Below, in pieces: positions 29,412-38,701 of a DNA stretch of 64,000 nucleotides. The notes beneath the pieces are model-generated. The model had not been told where the DNA came from, searched no databases, and saw only the letters and a program-made list of their open reading frames with translations. The number at the start of each line of letters is the position of its first letter. Positions within the stretch are counted from its first letter, which is position 1. Source of the stretch: Ciceribacter sichuanensis (lineage in GTDB: Bacteria; Pseudomonadota; Alphaproteobacteria; Rhizobiales; Rhizobiaceae); the NCBI RefSeq assembly GCF_024055605.1, contig NZ_JAMXLX010000001.1, positions 930,001 through 994,000 of the forward strand, in the 5' to 3' direction. Position numbers and translations under genes: made by a program.

Positions 29412-29842
29412 AGGATAAAGCTGGCCGCGGCCGAGTCGATCCGCTCGCTGCGCTTGGCCCTGGAAACGTCCATTTCCAGAAGCGCCCGTTCCGCTGCTAC
29501 CGTCGATAGCCGCTCGTCCCAGAAGACGAAGGGGATATCGGTTTTTTCCGACATCGAACGCACGAAGGCGCGAGTGGCCTGAACGCGCGGCCCGGCCGAA
29601 CCGTCCATATTCATCGGCAGGCCGATGACGAAGGCAGCGATCTTTTCCCGGGCGGCGAAATCGAGCAGGACCTCTGCATCCTTCGTGAATTTTATCCGTT
29701 TGATCACCGGGCGCGGGCTTGCGAAACGCAGGCCAATATCAGACATGGAAAGGCCGATCGTCTTGGTGCCGAGGTCAAGCCCAGCGACCGGCTGCAGGGG
29801 CGCAAGGGTCTCCGCCAGTTCCTCGATCGTCAGTGTCGTCAT
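29351..29842 (-). CDS. ruvX: Holliday junction resolvase-like protein RuvX/YqgF
   Basis: 163-aa RNase H-like nuclease, essential in many bacteria and linked to processing of the 16S rRNA 5' end. The family signatures are [17 protein letters not shown] with the first catalytic Asp, [21 protein letters not shown], and [17 protein letters not shown] with the second acidic residue. [15 protein letters not shown] supplies the third. Start ATG 29842. The 3' end overlaps the converging small membrane gene. Confidence 0.94.
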   Translation of the reverse strand: MTTLTIEELAETLAPLQPVAGLDLGTKTIGLSMSDIGLRFASPRPVIKRIKFTKDAEVLLDFAAREKIAAFVIGLPMNMDGSAGPRVQATRAFVRSMSEKTDIPFVFWDERLSTVAAERALLEMDVSRAKRSERIDSAAASFILQGALDRLSTLRRSSDTEGA

Positions 29843-29950
29843 CGTGATTTCCTCACTGGTGGCCGTGGTCGCTACTTTCCGTTACGGCCATATGCCATAT
29901 TTTTATCCGACGAAACAATTTCGCCTTCCTGTCCCCCAAAGGAGTCTTCC

Positions 29951-30655
29951 ATGAAAATCACCTGGCTCGGCCATTCCGCTTTTCGTCTGGACACGGCCAA
30001 AGCGAGCATCCTGATCGACCCGTTTCTCACCCATAACCCGGGTTTTGCGGGTCTTGACCTCAAGGATGCCGCGGCCGGCGTCACCCATATCCTTCTGACC
30101 CATGGCCATGGCGACCATGTCGGCGATACCATCCGTCTCGCCAATGAAACCGGCGCAACCGTGCTCGCCAACGCCGATCTGGCCGCCTGGCTCGGTTCCA
30201 AGGGGGTTTCGAAGATCGAGATGGGCAATACCGGCGGCACCGTTGCCTTCGACGGCTTCACGGTGACCTTCACCAATGCGCTGCATTCGTCCGCGCAGAT
30301 CACCGAGGACGGCGTCTCCCATGCGCTCGGCAATGCCAACGGCCTGATGCTGCACATCGACGATGAACCCTCGCTCCTGCACATGGGTGACACCGACATC
30401 TTCTCGGACATGAAGCTCATCAACGAACTGCACCAGCCGGATATCGGCCTCGTGCCGATCGGCGACCGCTTCACAATGGGCGGCGCGGTGGCGGCATTGG
30501 CCTGCCAGCGATTCTTCGAGTTCCAGACGGCCATCCCCTGCCACTACGGTTCCTTCCCGATCATCGACCATACGCCGGAGAAATTCGTGGCCGGCATGGA
30601 GGGGACGAAGACCAAGGTAGAGACGCCGAAGCCCGGCCATAGCCTGGAAGTCTGA
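29951..30655 (+). CDS. UPF0173 metal-dependent hydrolase
   Basis: 234 aa of the metallo-beta-lactamase superfamily. It starts [29 protein letters not shown] and carries the zinc motif [10 protein letters not shown]. Further ligands are in [11 protein letters not shown] and [11 protein letters not shown]. The family is named UPF0173 (YtkL-like) and its physiological substrate is not settled. AAAGGAG precedes the ATG. It sits just before gatC on the same strand with a 68-nt gap. Confidence 0.92.
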   Translation: MKITWLGHSAFRLDTAKASILIDPFLTHNPGFAGLDLKDAAAGVTHILLTHGHGDHVGDTIRLANETGATVLANADLAAWLGSKGVSKIEMGNTGGTVAFDGFTVTFTNALHSSAQITEDGVSHALGNANGLMLHIDDEPSLLHMGDTDIFSDMKLINELHQPDIGLVPIGDRFTMGGAVAALACQRFFEFQTAIPCHYGSFPIIDHTPEKFVAGMEGTKTKVETPKPGHSLEV

Positions 30656-30723
30656 GAAATCCCCGTTGCGCCATGGCCTGACGGCCATTATAGCGAAGGA
30701 AACATAAGACCTGGAGAATACCG

Positions 30724-31011
30724 ATGTCCGTTGATCTCAAGACCGTCAAGCGTGTGGCACATCTGGCCCGCATCGCCCTCAACGAGGAAGAAGCACAGCG
30801 CATGATGGGAGAGCTCAACGGCATCCTCGGCTTCGTCGAGCAGCTTTCCGAGGTCGACGTGACGGGCATCGAACCCATGACGTCCGTCACGCCCATGGCG
30901 ATGAAAAAGCGCGCCGACGTGGTCACCGACGGCAACAAGGCCGATGACATCGTCGCCAACGCGCCGGAAACGGACCGCAACTTCTTCCTGGTGCCGAAGG
31001 TCGTCGAATAA
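30724..31011 (+). CDS. gatC: Asp-tRNA(Asn)/Glu-tRNA(Gln) amidotransferase subunit C
   Basis: 95 aa. The small subunit that stabilises GatA-GatB. It shows the family pattern [48 protein letters not shown] and the C-terminal [30 protein letters not shown]. Like most alphaproteobacteria, this organism probably charges tRNA-Gln, and possibly tRNA-Asn, by the indirect route. It lies 87 nt before gatA. Confidence 0.96.
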   Translation: MSVDLKTVKRVAHLARIALNEEEAQRMMGELNGILGFVEQLSEVDVTGIEPMTSVTPMAMKKRADVVTDGNKADDIVANAPETDRNFFLVPKVVE

Positions 31012-31098
31012 GCCTTTCGGCTTCGCGACGCCGCATCCGTCCTGCATTCCCTCTCTGGCCGCCTCCCGGGCGCCGCTATTTTGAAGTGAACCGACATC

Positions 31099-32580
31099 AT
31101 GAGCGAACTGACAAGCCTCACCATTGCCGAAGCCCGCGCCAAACTGGCGGCGAAGGAGATCAAGGCCGTCGAGCTGACCGACGCCTATATCCAGGCGATC
31201 GAGGCGGCCAATGACGCGATCAATGCCTATGTCACCGTCACGCCGGAAAAGGCCCGCGAGATGGCCAAGGCTTCCGACGAGCGAATCGAGGCCGGCAAGG
31301 CTGGCGCGCTGGAGGGCATTCCACTCGGCATCAAGGACCTGTTCGCCACCCGCGACATCCACACCCAAGCCTGCTCCGACATCCTGAACCGCTTCAAGCC
31401 GAAATACGAATCGACCGTGACCCAGAACCTCTGGGATGACGGCGCGGTCATGCTCGGCAAGCTGAACATGGACGAATTCGCCATGGGTTCGTCCAACGAG
31501 ACGTCCCATTACGGCCCTGTGGTCAACCCTTGGAAGGCGAAGGGCTCTAACGAAAATCTGGTTCCCGGCGGTTCGTCGGGCGGTTCGGCTGCTGCCGTTG
31601 CCGCACATCTGTGCGCCGGCGCCACCGCAACCGATACCGGCGGTTCGATCCGCCAGCCAGCCGCCTTTACCGGCACCGTCGGCATCAAGCCGACCTATGG
31701 CCGTTGCTCTCGCTGGGGCACGATCGCTTTCGCGTCCTCGCTCGATCAGGCTGGCCCGATCGCTCGAGACGTTCGCGACGCTGCCATCCTCTTGAAGTCC
31801 ATGGCGTCGGTCGACGCCAAGGATACGACCTCTGTCGATCTGCCGGTGCCGGATTACGAAGCCGCGCTCGGTCAGTCCCTGAAGGGCATGAAGATCGGTA
31901 TCCCGAAGGAATACCGTGTCGAGGGCATGCCGGCCGAGATCGAGACGCTCTGGCAGCAGGGCATCGCATGGTTGAAGGAAGCCGGTGCCGAGATCGTCGA
32001 CATCTCCCTGCCGCACACGAAGTATGCGCTTCCAGCTTACTACATCGTCGCTCCGGCTGAGGCTTCGTCGAACCTTGCCCGTTACGACGGCGTTCGCTAC
32101 GGCCTGCGGGTCGACGGCAAGGACATTGCCGACATGTACGAGAAGAGCCGCGCCGAAGGCTTCGGCACCGAAGTCAAGCGCCGTATCATGATCGGCACTT
32201 ACGTGCTGTCGGCTGGTTACTACGATGCCTATTATCTGCAGGCGCAGAAGGTCCGCACGCTGATCAAGCGCGACTTCGAAATCGCCTTCCACGCCGGCGT
32301 CGACGCCATCCTGACGCCCGCAACGCCGTCTTCCGCCTTTGCCATCGGCGATAAGGAGCTCGCTGCCGATCCGGTGAAGATGTACCTGAACGACATCTTC
32401 ACGGTAACGGTCAACATGGCCGGACTGCCGGGCCTCTCCGTTCCGGCCGGTCTCGACAGCAAGGGACTGCCGCTCGGCCTCCAGCTTATCGGCAAGCCTT
32501 TCGAGGAAGAAACGCTGTTCAAGACTGCCCACGTCATCGAACAGGCCGCCGGCAAGTTCACGCCCGCCAAGTGGTGGTAG
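31099..32580 (+). CDS. gatA: Asp-tRNA(Asn)/Glu-tRNA(Gln) amidotransferase subunit A
   Basis: 493-aa amidase-signature enzyme that releases ammonia from glutamine. The Ser-cisSer-Lys triad is visible: the Lys in GIKDLFAT and the serines in [36 protein letters not shown]. The C-terminal [29 protein letters not shown] is typical. An intrinsic terminator follows, so gatB at 33934 is transcribed separately. Confidence 0.97.
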   Translation: MSELTSLTIAEARAKLAAKEIKAVELTDAYIQAIEAANDAINAYVTVTPEKAREMAKASDERIEAGKAGALEGIPLGIKDLFATRDIHTQACSDILNRFKPKYESTVTQNLWDDGAVMLGKLNMDEFAMGSSNETSHYGPVVNPWKAKGSNENLVPGGSSGGSAAAVAAHLCAGATATDTGGSIRQPAAFTGTVGIKPTYGRCSRWGTIAFASSLDQAGPIARDVRDAAILLKSMASVDAKDTTSVDLPVPDYEAALGQSLKGMKIGIPKEYRVEGMPAEIETLWQQGIAWLKEAGAEIVDISLPHTKYALPAYYIVAPAEASSNLARYDGVRYGLRVDGKDIADMYEKSRAEGFGTEVKRRIMIGTYVLSAGYYDAYYLQAQKVRTLIKRDFEIAFHAGVDAILTPATPSSAFAIGDKELAADPVKMYLNDIFTVTVNMAGLPGLSVPAGLDSKGLPLGLQLIGKPFEEETLFKTAHVIEQAAGKFTPAKWW

Positions 32581-32952
32581 GCGAACTGAAAATTCGGACA
32601 ATGATTGTCGCCGGTCACATCGTGGCCGGCGAAGTCATTTTTGCAGGTTGAAATTCATTCCTCTTCCCGGGCGGGCGTCCTTCGTGGAAGCCCTCGGACG
32701 GAACAGTCTTCATCAACGCGGGGACTGATGGTTCTCTTCTGCATCCGGCGGAATATCTCGCCCCGGTTCACATTCAGGCGAGTCGATCAACGAGATCGTT
32801 TGCTGGTTCAGTATGCGAGAACGAGAAACCCGGTCATTCCTGATTTAAAATATTGAAAATAAACAGAAATGCTGTTTTTCTCGTTTGATGTAATACAACC
32901 TCTGGCCAAACCTTGTTGCGGGTGTTCTACTCCGCGAAACACGGGAGAGGGC
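32581..32952. other. intergenic stretch after gatA
   Basis: 372 nt. It holds the gatA terminator at 32608-32642, then about 300 nt in which I see only a weak hairpin CTCGCC/GGCGAG near 32757-32782 and an AT-richer tract (32840-32885) that probably carries the promoter of the following acetyltransferase gene. No ORF is supported. Confidence 0.5.
32608..32642 (+). terminator. gatA terminator
   Basis: Stem TCGCCGGTCA (32608-32617) / TGGCCGGCGA (32623-32632), 10 bp with one G-U, loop CATCG. A five-T run at 32638-32642 follows after a short spacer. Confidence 0.65.
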
Positions 32953-33459
32953 ATGGCAAATATTCGCACCGCACGACAGGAAGAGGCCGATCTGCTTGCA
33001 GATATCGGTATTCGTTCCTGGGAACAGGCGATGATTCCGGTCGGCGAGACGAGCCCGATGCTGGAAAATGCCCGTCAGGCCTTCCAGAACTTCACCCGTA
33101 GCCGCTGGATCACGATTTCCGTCGTGGAAAGCGGCGGTGCCGTAGTCGGATGGGCAGCCCGCGAACAGCTTGATGAGAACATCACCGACTTCTGGATCGA
33201 TCCTCAACATCAGGGGCAGGGGCTGGGTTCGGTTCTGCTGGAAGAGGTGGAGGACGAGATCCGCAAACAGGGCTTCGAGAAGGCGTCGCTGGAAACACAC
33301 GCTCTCAATCGGGACGCTGTCGGTTTTTTCGAGAAACATGGCTATTCGGTCCACTGGCTGACCATTGCCTATAACCCGAAGCTCGACCGCGACGTCCAGA
33401 CCGTTGGCATGTCCAAGCAGCTCGTGGAGCCGGCCGGCACTGGTTATGCGGAATTCTAG
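32953..33459 (+). CDS. GNAT family N-acetyltransferase
   Basis: 168 aa from the ATG at 32953, with GGGAGAGGGC just upstream. The fold begins NIRTARQEEADLLADIGIRSWEQAM. The acetyl-CoA loop is DPQHQGQGLGSVLLEEVEDEIRKQG, followed by LNRDAVGFFEKHGY. This is a compact RimI/PhnO-like protein and the acceptor is unknown. It overlaps the converging DUF1294 gene by 4 nt and lies between gatA and gatB. Confidence 0.85.
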   Translation: MANIRTARQEEADLLADIGIRSWEQAMIPVGETSPMLENARQAFQNFTRSRWITISVVESGGAVVGWAAREQLDENITDFWIDPQHQGQGLGSVLLEEVEDEIRKQGFEKASLETHALNRDAVGFFEKHGYSVHWLTIAYNPKLDRDVQTVGMSKQLVEPAGTGYAEF

Positions 33460-33884
33460 TTTCCTGCGAAGGAGCGGAGCACCGCATCCAATGCGGCTGC
33501 GGCCCTTTCGGGAGCGATGAGGACGGCTGACGCGGCCGTAATCTGCACGACGAAGAATGTCGGCAAGGCGACGGGAAACGGCTGTTTGCGCGTTTTGTGG
33601 CGGAGAAGCCTCTGGGCAAGTAATGCGCCCACACCGCCGCCGAACAGGGCGAGGGAGAGCAATGTGGTTTCCCGTATGCGCCATTCGCCATTGCGGGCCG
33701 CGTCCTTGTCCAGCCAATAGACACAGAACACCACGACATTGTAGAGCGCAGCGATGGCGAGAAGCGTAAGGGTCCCGGGAGCCATCCACCCATGCTGCAT
33801 GAAGCGGATTAACGATTGATGAGCCTCTTGCGGGCTTGATGTCTTGCCCCGCAAGGCTGGACAAGCCTTGCGCCACCGCGACAT
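33456..33884 (-). CDS. DUF1294 membrane protein
   Basis: 142 aa from the ATG at 33884, supported by GAGG 8 nt upstream; the frame itself opens at 34010, inside gatB territory. DUF1294 is recognised by LTLLAIAALYNVVVFCVYWLDKDAARNGEWRIRETTLLSLALFGGGVGALLAQRLLRHKT, in which the Asp-Lys-x2-Ala pattern and RHKT are diagnostic. Three hydrophobic segments are predicted. Function is unknown. It diverges from gatB. Confidence 0.85.
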   Translation of the reverse strand: MSRWRKACPALRGKTSSPQEAHQSLIRFMQHGWMAPGTLTLLAIAALYNVVVFCVYWLDKDAARNGEWRIRETTLLSLALFGGGVGALLAQRLLRHKTRKQPFPVALPTFFVVQITAASAVLIAPERAAAALDAVLRSFAGN

Positions 33885-33933
33885 TTGTTCTACCTCACGG
33901 GCTTGAAAACTCCACGCATGACACGAGCATCTG

Positions 33934-35436
33934 ATGACCCTAGTTGACACGCGCACGCCTGACCCGAAACGTTTCATTCCCGGCGCCACCGGCGATTGGG
34001 AAGTGATCATCGGTATGGAGGTTCACGCGCAGGTGACGAGCAATTCGAAGCTCTTCTCCGGCGCCTCGACCACCTTCGGTAATGCGCCGAATGCCAACGT
34101 TTCACTGGTGGATGCGGCCATGCCCGGCATGCTGCCGGTCATCAACGAGGAATGCGTCAAGCAGGCGGTCCGCACCGGACTGGGCCTGAAGGCGCAGATC
34201 AACAAGCGTTCGATCTTCGACCGCAAGAACTACTTCTATCCGGACCTGCCGCAGGGCTACCAGATCTCCCAGTTCAAGGACCCGATCGTAGGAGAGGGCA
34301 AGATCATCATCTCACTTGGCCCCGACCGTCAGGGCCAGTTTGAGGATATCGAGATTGGCATCGAGCGTCTGCACCTCGAGCAGGACGCCGGCAAGTCGAT
34401 GCACGACCAGCATCCGACGATGTCCTATGTCGACCTGAACCGTTCGGGCGTCGCGCTGATGGAAATCGTCTCCAAGCCGGACATGCGCTCGTCTGACGAG
34501 GCCAAGGCCTACATGACCAAGCTGCGCTCCATCGTGCGCTATCTCGGCACTTGCGACGGCAACATGGACGAAGGCTCCATGCGCGCCGACGTCAACGTTT
34601 CCGTACGCAGGCCGGGCGGCGAGTTCGGAACGCGTTGCGAGATCAAGAACGTCAACTCCATCCGCTTCATCGGCCAGGCTATCGAATACGAGGCACGCCG
34701 CCAGATCGGCATTCTGGAGGATGGCGGTTCGATCGATCAGGAAACCCGCCTCTTCGACCCGAACAAGGGCGAGACCCGGTCCATGCGCTCGAAGGAAGAC
34801 GCGCATGATTATCGCTATTTCCCCGATCCGGACCTGCTGCCGCTCGAATTCGACGATGCCTTCATCGAGGAACTGAAGAAGGACCTGCCGGAGCTGCCTG
34901 ACGACAAGAAGGCTCGTTTCGTCCGAGATCTCGGCCTGTCGATCTACGACGCCTCCGTTCTGGTGTCGGAGAAGGCAATTGCCGACTACTTCGAGGAAGT
35001 CGCGGCCGGTCGCGATGGCAAGACGGCTGCGAACTGGGTTATCAACGATCTGCTCGGAGCGCTCAACCGCACCGGCAAGAGCATCGAGGAAACGCCGGTC
35101 TCTCCGGCCCAGCTCGGCGCGATCATCGACCTCATCAAGGCTGAAACCATTTCGGGCAAGATCGCCAAGGATCTGTTCGAGATCGTTCTGACCGAAGGTG
35201 GCGATCCGGCAGAGATCGTCGAAGCTCGTGGCATGAAGCAGGTGACCGACACCGGCGCCATCGAAAAGGCTGTCGACGAGATCATCGCCGCAAACCCGGA
35301 TCAGGTCGAGAAGGTCAAGGCCAAGCCCACGCTTGCCGGCTGGTTCGTCGGTCAGGTGATGAAGGCGACGGGCGGCAAGGCCAACCCGCAGGCCGTGCAG
35401 GCGCTGGTCAAGGCCAAGCTCGGCATCGAGGAGTAA
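33934..35436 (+). CDS. gatB: Asp-tRNA(Asn)/Glu-tRNA(Gln) amidotransferase subunit B
   Basis: 500-aa subunit that binds the mischarged tRNA and activates the glutamate or aspartate side chain with ATP. The signatures are [58 protein letters not shown] and [10 protein letters not shown]. The C-terminal helical and YqeY-like tail ([33 protein letters not shown]) is complete. It is coupled to the downstream acetyltransferase gene. Confidence 0.97.
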   Translation: MTLVDTRTPDPKRFIPGATGDWEVIIGMEVHAQVTSNSKLFSGASTTFGNAPNANVSLVDAAMPGMLPVINEECVKQAVRTGLGLKAQINKRSIFDRKNYFYPDLPQGYQISQFKDPIVGEGKIIISLGPDRQGQFEDIEIGIERLHLEQDAGKSMHDQHPTMSYVDLNRSGVALMEIVSKPDMRSSDEAKAYMTKLRSIVRYLGTCDGNMDEGSMRADVNVSVRRPGGEFGTRCEIKNVNSIRFIGQAIEYEARRQIGILEDGGSIDQETRLFDPNKGETRSMRSKEDAHDYRYFPDPDLLPLEFDDAFIEELKKDLPELPDDKKARFVRDLGLSIYDASVLVSEKAIADYFEEVAAGRDGKTAANWVINDLLGALNRTGKSIEETPVSPAQLGAIIDLIKAETISGKIAKDLFEIVLTEGGDPAEIVEARGMKQVTDTGAIEKAVDEIIAANPDQVEKVKAKPTLAGWFVGQVMKATGGKANPQAVQALVKAKLGIEE

Positions 35437-35440
35437 TCCC

Positions 35441-35941
35441 TTGTATTTCGTTCGCACCGCGAGCGAGCGTGACGTCGGGCAGGTGAAGACCCTGCTCGAC
35501 GAAACCTTCCACTCAACCTACGATCCGTTCTACGGTGCAGACAAGGTGCGCCAGATGGTCGATGGCTGGCATTCCGCAAACGCCATCAAGGCACGCATCG
35601 GAAAGCGTGGCGCCGAGTTTCTTGTTGCCGATAGCGGACGGGAAATCGGTGGTCTCGGTTATGCCGCCATGTATCCCAAGATGGCGAAGACGGTGATGCT
35701 GCATCAGCTCTACGTCCGACCGTCCTGCCAGAACGAGGGGATCGGCCGCGATATCTTCGCGGAGCTGGAGACCTGCTTCCCCGATGCCGAGATCATGCGG
35801 GTCGAAGTGGCGCTTCCGAACGTTCGCGCGATGTCTTTCTACGAGCGTCTCGGCTTCACCGAAGTCGACCGTATGGAGGAATGGGGCGCGCCGAATTCCG
35901 GCCTGCCGGCGATCATCATGGAAAAACGGCTGGAGTTCTAA
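35441..35941 (+). CDS. GNAT family N-acetyltransferase
   Basis: 166 aa. The start is taken as the TTG at 35441 because GAGGAG lies 8 nt upstream at the end of gatB, and because the N-terminal beta strand YFVRTASERDVGQV would otherwise be lost. The acetyl-CoA motif is VRPSCQNEGIGRDIFAELE, followed by NVRAMSFYERLGF. Translational coupling to gatB is likely. This position after gatB is common in Rhizobiaceae. The substrate is unknown. Confidence 0.85.
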   Translation: MYFVRTASERDVGQVKTLLDETFHSTYDPFYGADKVRQMVDGWHSANAIKARIGKRGAEFLVADSGREIGGLGYAAMYPKMAKTVMLHQLYVRPSCQNEGIGRDIFAELETCFPDAEIMRVEVALPNVRAMSFYERLGFTEVDRMEEWGAPNSGLPAIIMEKRLEF

Positions 35942-36061
35942 GCCGCCCTTTCCCTCGCCGTTTGGCGTGTACGAAAATTCCCGTGCAAAATCTCCAGTCG
36001 TCACACGACCGTCCTGTCGTACTTTGTAGGTTCCGCTGAAAACAGACGGGAAGGGAAAAGC

Positions 36062-36529
36062 ATGCAAGGATCGGATATCGTCATCAGGGAAGCACTGAGG
36101 GAGGATGTGGCAGCCATCGCAGCCATTCTGGCGGGCGACACCGTCGGCGGTCACGGGGATACGACGGATCCGGCGGCTCTTCCTGGCTATCTTGCCGCCT
36201 TCGACAGCATCTCCGCATCTCCCAATGAAACGCTCTATGTTGCCGAGCGGGGCGGAGAGGTCGTCGCTACCTGCCAGACCCTTGTCACGACGACGCTTTC
36301 CGGCCGCGGCGGGTCCTCGATGATTGTCGAAACCGTCTTTACCCGCCGGGATTGCCGGGGGCAGGGCATCGGCGCGACGATGATCCGTCATTGCATCGAA
36401 GAGGCGAAAAGAAAGGGCATGCGGGCCGTCCAACTGACCTCCAATGCTGCGCGCAAGGATGCTCATCGCTTCTATGAGAGGCTCGGTTTTGCCCAGAGTC
36501 ACCTTGGCTTCAAGTTGAAGCTGAAATGA
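36062..36529 (+). CDS. GNAT family N-acetyltransferase
   Basis: 155 aa. Classical short GNAT: IVIREALREDVAAIAAILAGD at the N-terminus, then VETVFTRRDCRGQGIGATMIRHCIEEAKRKG as motif A, and NAARKDAHRFYERLGFAQSHLGF as motif B. GGGAAGGGAAAAGC precedes the ATG. It is separated from the previous acetyltransferase by 120 nt, so it may have its own promoter. Acceptor unknown. Confidence 0.87.
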   Translation: MQGSDIVIREALREDVAAIAAILAGDTVGGHGDTTDPAALPGYLAAFDSISASPNETLYVAERGGEVVATCQTLVTTTLSGRGGSSMIVETVFTRRDCRGQGIGATMIRHCIEEAKRKGMRAVQLTSNAARKDAHRFYERLGFAQSHLGFKLKLK

Positions 36530-36634
36530 CCTCCGGGCGGCGCGAATCACTAGACAACGGCGCTGCAAGGCTGCATAAGCGGAAGACGTTTTTAGCAAGT
36601 GCATTGCCTTTTCGGCAAAGCCCAAGGAAAAGAC

Positions 36635-37033
36635 ATGAAGCAGCTTCTTTTGCAGGTTTTCACCTGGTGGAACGGCCAGACCATGGGAACGCGATTCTTC
36701 ACCTGGCGCAACGGTAAGCGCGTCGGCGAAGACGAAATGGGCAATGTCTATTATGAGGGCGGCACCACGTCTTTCGGCCTTCCGCGCCGCTGGGTGATCT
36801 ACAAGGGCTACGCTGACGCTTCGAAAATCCCGACCGGCTGGCACGGCTGGATGCACTACCGCACCGACGTTCCGCCGAGCAAGGAAGACTACAAGGCGCG
36901 CGAATGGCAAAAGCCGCACCGCGAAAACCAGACCGGTACCGCGCTTGCCTATCGTCCCCCTGGCTCTCTTGCCGTCGTGGGCGAGCGTCCGCGGGTTACC
37001 GGCGACTACGACGCCTGGACGCCCGGCAACTGA
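36635..37033 (+). CDS. NADH:ubiquinone oxidoreductase accessory subunit NDUFA12
   Basis: 132 aa from the ATG at 36635, with AAGGAAAAG upstream. It is homologous to the mitochondrial complex I subunit NDUFA12 (B17.2), which in bacteria is confined to alphaproteobacteria. The diagnostic stretch is TWWNGQTMGTRFFTWRNGKRVGEDEMGNVYYEGG, then RRWVIYKGYADASKIPTGWHGWMHY. It assembles at the peripheral arm of complex I. It is far from the nuo operon, as is usual, and an intrinsic terminator follows. Confidence 0.95.
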   Translation: MKQLLLQVFTWWNGQTMGTRFFTWRNGKRVGEDEMGNVYYEGGTTSFGLPRRWVIYKGYADASKIPTGWHGWMHYRTDVPPSKEDYKAREWQKPHRENQTGTALAYRPPGSLAVVGERPRVTGDYDAWTPGN

Positions 37034-37060
37034 CACCCGATTTGGCCACAATTGGACTAT

Positions 37061-37090
37061 AGGGCCAAGGTAACGAGGCCCTTTTTCTTT
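37061..37090 (+). terminator. intrinsic terminator after the NDUFA12 gene
   Basis: Stem AGGGCC (37061-37066) / GGCCCT (37077-37082) followed by a T-rich run (CTTTTTCTTT) to 37090. Confidence 0.7.
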
Positions 37091-37119
37091 ATGGGCCGTC
37101 GGAAAACAAAAGCGGGAGA

Positions 37120-37566
37120 ATGGCGGATATGAAGCGTTCCGGGTTGGGCTCGGCCACTGGTATCGTCTGTGCAGCGGTCATGGCTGTCGGTATCGTTGCT
37201 CTGGTCGGAAACGAGCCTGCAAAGGCGGCCCGCATCTCCAATCCCGTGGCTGAATTTGCCGGTATCGACAAGATCACCGGCCGCATCACTTCCTTCGACG
37301 TCTATATCGACGAGACCGTCCAGTTCGGCGCGCTACAGGTGACGCCGAAAGTCTGCTACTCGCGTGACGAAACCGAAGCGCAGAAGGTCGATGGCTTCGT
37401 AGAAGTCGATGAAATCACACTCGATCGCAAGATTCGTCGGATCTTTTCCGGATGGATGTTTGCCGACAGCCCGGCGCTCAACGCCGTTGAACACGCGATC
37501 TATGACGTCTGGCTGACCGGCTGCAAGCAGGCTTCCGACGTTCCAGCGCCCGCCAAGACCAATTAA
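37120..37566 (+). CDS. DUF2155 exported protein
   Basis: 148 aa. A signal peptide ends near NEPAKAA. The mature part carries the whole DUF2155 pattern (AGIDKITGRITSFDVYIDETVQFGALQVTPKVCYSRDETE, then FSGWMFADSPALNAVEHAIYDVWLTGC) with conserved cysteines. It is periplasmic with unknown function, and restricted to alphaproteobacteria. GGGAG is too close to the ATG at 37120, so the ATG at 37129 may be the true start. Its position after the complex I accessory gene is conserved in rhizobia to my knowledge. Confidence 0.9.
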   Translation: MADMKRSGLGSATGIVCAAVMAVGIVALVGNEPAKAARISNPVAEFAGIDKITGRITSFDVYIDETVQFGALQVTPKVCYSRDETEAQKVDGFVEVDEITLDRKIRRIFSGWMFADSPALNAVEHAIYDVWLTGCKQASDVPAPAKTN

Positions 37567-37621
37567 TTCAGGTATTTTGCCAAACTATAAGTCGACCAAC
37601 TGCCAGCAGGTCCCGAATCTG

Positions 37622-37656
37622 TTGACATTTGCTTCCGGTTTGAACAAATAGGGAAC
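37622..37656 (+). promoter_or_regulatory. promoter with LexA operator before the 79-aa gene
   Basis: TTGACA (37622-37627) is a perfect -35. The LexA-type direct repeat GAAC-N7-GAAC occupies 37642-37656, overlapping the likely -10 (CAAATA, 37645-37650, at 17 nt). The start codon lies 16 nt after the box. Confidence 0.75.
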
Positions 37657-37672
37657 AAATAGGAGTTCCGAT

Positions 37673-37912
37673 ATGTCCCTGTCCGAGAAGTTCATCGTAT
37701 TGCCGTTCAAGAAAAATCGTGGAAATCTGGTGCCGGGTGAGATGCGTCAGGCGTCGAATGCCGCTTCCGCCGAGAAGATCGCGACGGCCATGGCCGGTCG
37801 TCATATAGGGGTCGCCGCCTACGCGATCCAGGTGGACGAGGAGTCCGGGGATATGACGAGCCCGCGTCTGCTGATCCAGTTTGGCGAAACAACGGACCTC
37901 AACGCCGCTTAG
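37673..37912 (+). CDS. LexA-box-linked protein of unknown function
   Basis: 79 aa, with AGGAG 7 nt before the ATG. It is soluble, has no cysteine and no signal peptide. It starts MSLSEKFIVLPFKKNRGNLV and has a mixed alpha/beta look (SAEKIATAMAGRHIGVAAYAIQVDE, PRLLIQFGETTDL). I do not recognise the family. The promoter carries a GAAC-N7-GAAC box, so it is predicted to be repressed by LexA and induced by DNA damage. A role in the damage response, for example as an inhibitor or checkpoint factor, is inference only. It stands alone between DUF2155 and the converging aat gene. Confidence 0.82.
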   Translation: MSLSEKFIVLPFKKNRGNLVPGEMRQASNAASAEKIATAMAGRHIGVAAYAIQVDEESGDMTSPRLLIQFGETTDLNAA

Positions 37913-37966
37913 CTACGCTGGATTTCGCCCAATGGCGGCTTTTGGTGACATATGAGAGGTTGAAGC

Positions 37967-38067
37967 ATGTCGCGCAAAAGTGTGCGGAGGTTTTGTGACA
38001 ACGGCATGCGACAAGACAATGACCTAAAGCGCTGGGAGCGAACCTGAAACATCGAGATGCGCTTTAG
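37967..38067. repeat. intergenic palindromic repeat element
   Basis: About 100 nt between the LexA-linked gene and aat. It contains perfect 9-bp arms CTAAAGCGC (38024-38032) and GCGCTTTAG (38059-38067), preceded by a second imperfect inverted repeat (CGCGCAAAA with TTTTGTGAC). Sequences of this kind (ATGTCGCGCAAAAG...CTAAAGCGC) are familiar as dispersed intergenic elements in Agrobacterium/Rhizobium genomes. It may double as the terminator region for the two converging genes. Confidence 0.65.
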
Positions 38068-38074
38068 CCGCCTC

Positions 38075-38689
38075 TCAGAAGGGCAGGGTGTCCGACTGCA
38101 TCGCCTTGTCCAAGAGCTTCAGATAGCCTTCCTTCGGGATATCGATCGCGCCGAAGGTTTTCAGGTGTTCGGTCGTGAACTGGGTATCGAGCAGAGTGAA
38201 GCCGCGTGCCTTCAGGCGTTCCACCAGATAGACCAGGCAGATCTTCGAGGCATTGGTCCGGCGGGAGAACATGCTTTCGCCGAAGAAGGCCGAACCCAGC
38301 GAAACGCCGTAAAGACCGCCGACCAGTTCATCACCTTCCCAGGCTTCCACCGAATGAGCATGGCCGAGACGGTGTAGCGCGCCGTAGAGTTCGCGAATCG
38401 TTTCGTTGATCCATGTGCTGGGACGGTTTTCGACTTCTTCCGCACACTTCGCGATCACCGCGTCGAACGCCGTGTCGAAGCGGATGTCGAAAGGCTTTTG
38501 TCGAATGGCCTTGGCGAGACTTTTGGAAACATGGAACTGATCGAGCGGCAGGATGCCGCGCAGTTCGGGCTCGACCCAGAATATTTCCGGATCGTCGGCC
38601 GCGTCCGACATGGGGAAGAGGCCTATGGAATAGGCGCGCAACAGGAGTTCGGGTGTGATCCTCTGATCCCTGCTGCGGCGCCCTGCCAT
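38075..38689 (-). CDS. aat: leucyl/phenylalanyl-tRNA-protein transferase
   Basis: 204 aa. It adds Leu or Phe to N-terminal Arg or Lys, creating N-degrons for ClpS/ClpAP. Family motifs are [47 protein letters not shown]-type N-terminus, [44 protein letters not shown], and [14 protein letters not shown]. It is the last gene of the aroQ-accB-accC-aat run, 12 nt after accC. Confidence 0.96.
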   Translation of the reverse strand: MAGRRSRDQRITPELLLRAYSIGLFPMSDAADDPEIFWVEPELRGILPLDQFHVSKSLAKAIRQKPFDIRFDTAFDAVIAKCAEEVENRPSTWINETIRELYGALHRLGHAHSVEAWEGDELVGGLYGVSLGSAFFGESMFSRRTNASKICLVYLVERLKARGFTLLDTQFTTEHLKTFGAIDIPKEGYLKLLDKAMQSDTLPF

Positions 38690-38701
38690 TCTTCATTCAC
38701 C

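Noticed and set aside
30688-32601. 637-codon minus-strand frame opposite gatA
   Set aside because: Shadow frame; gatA is complete on the other strand.
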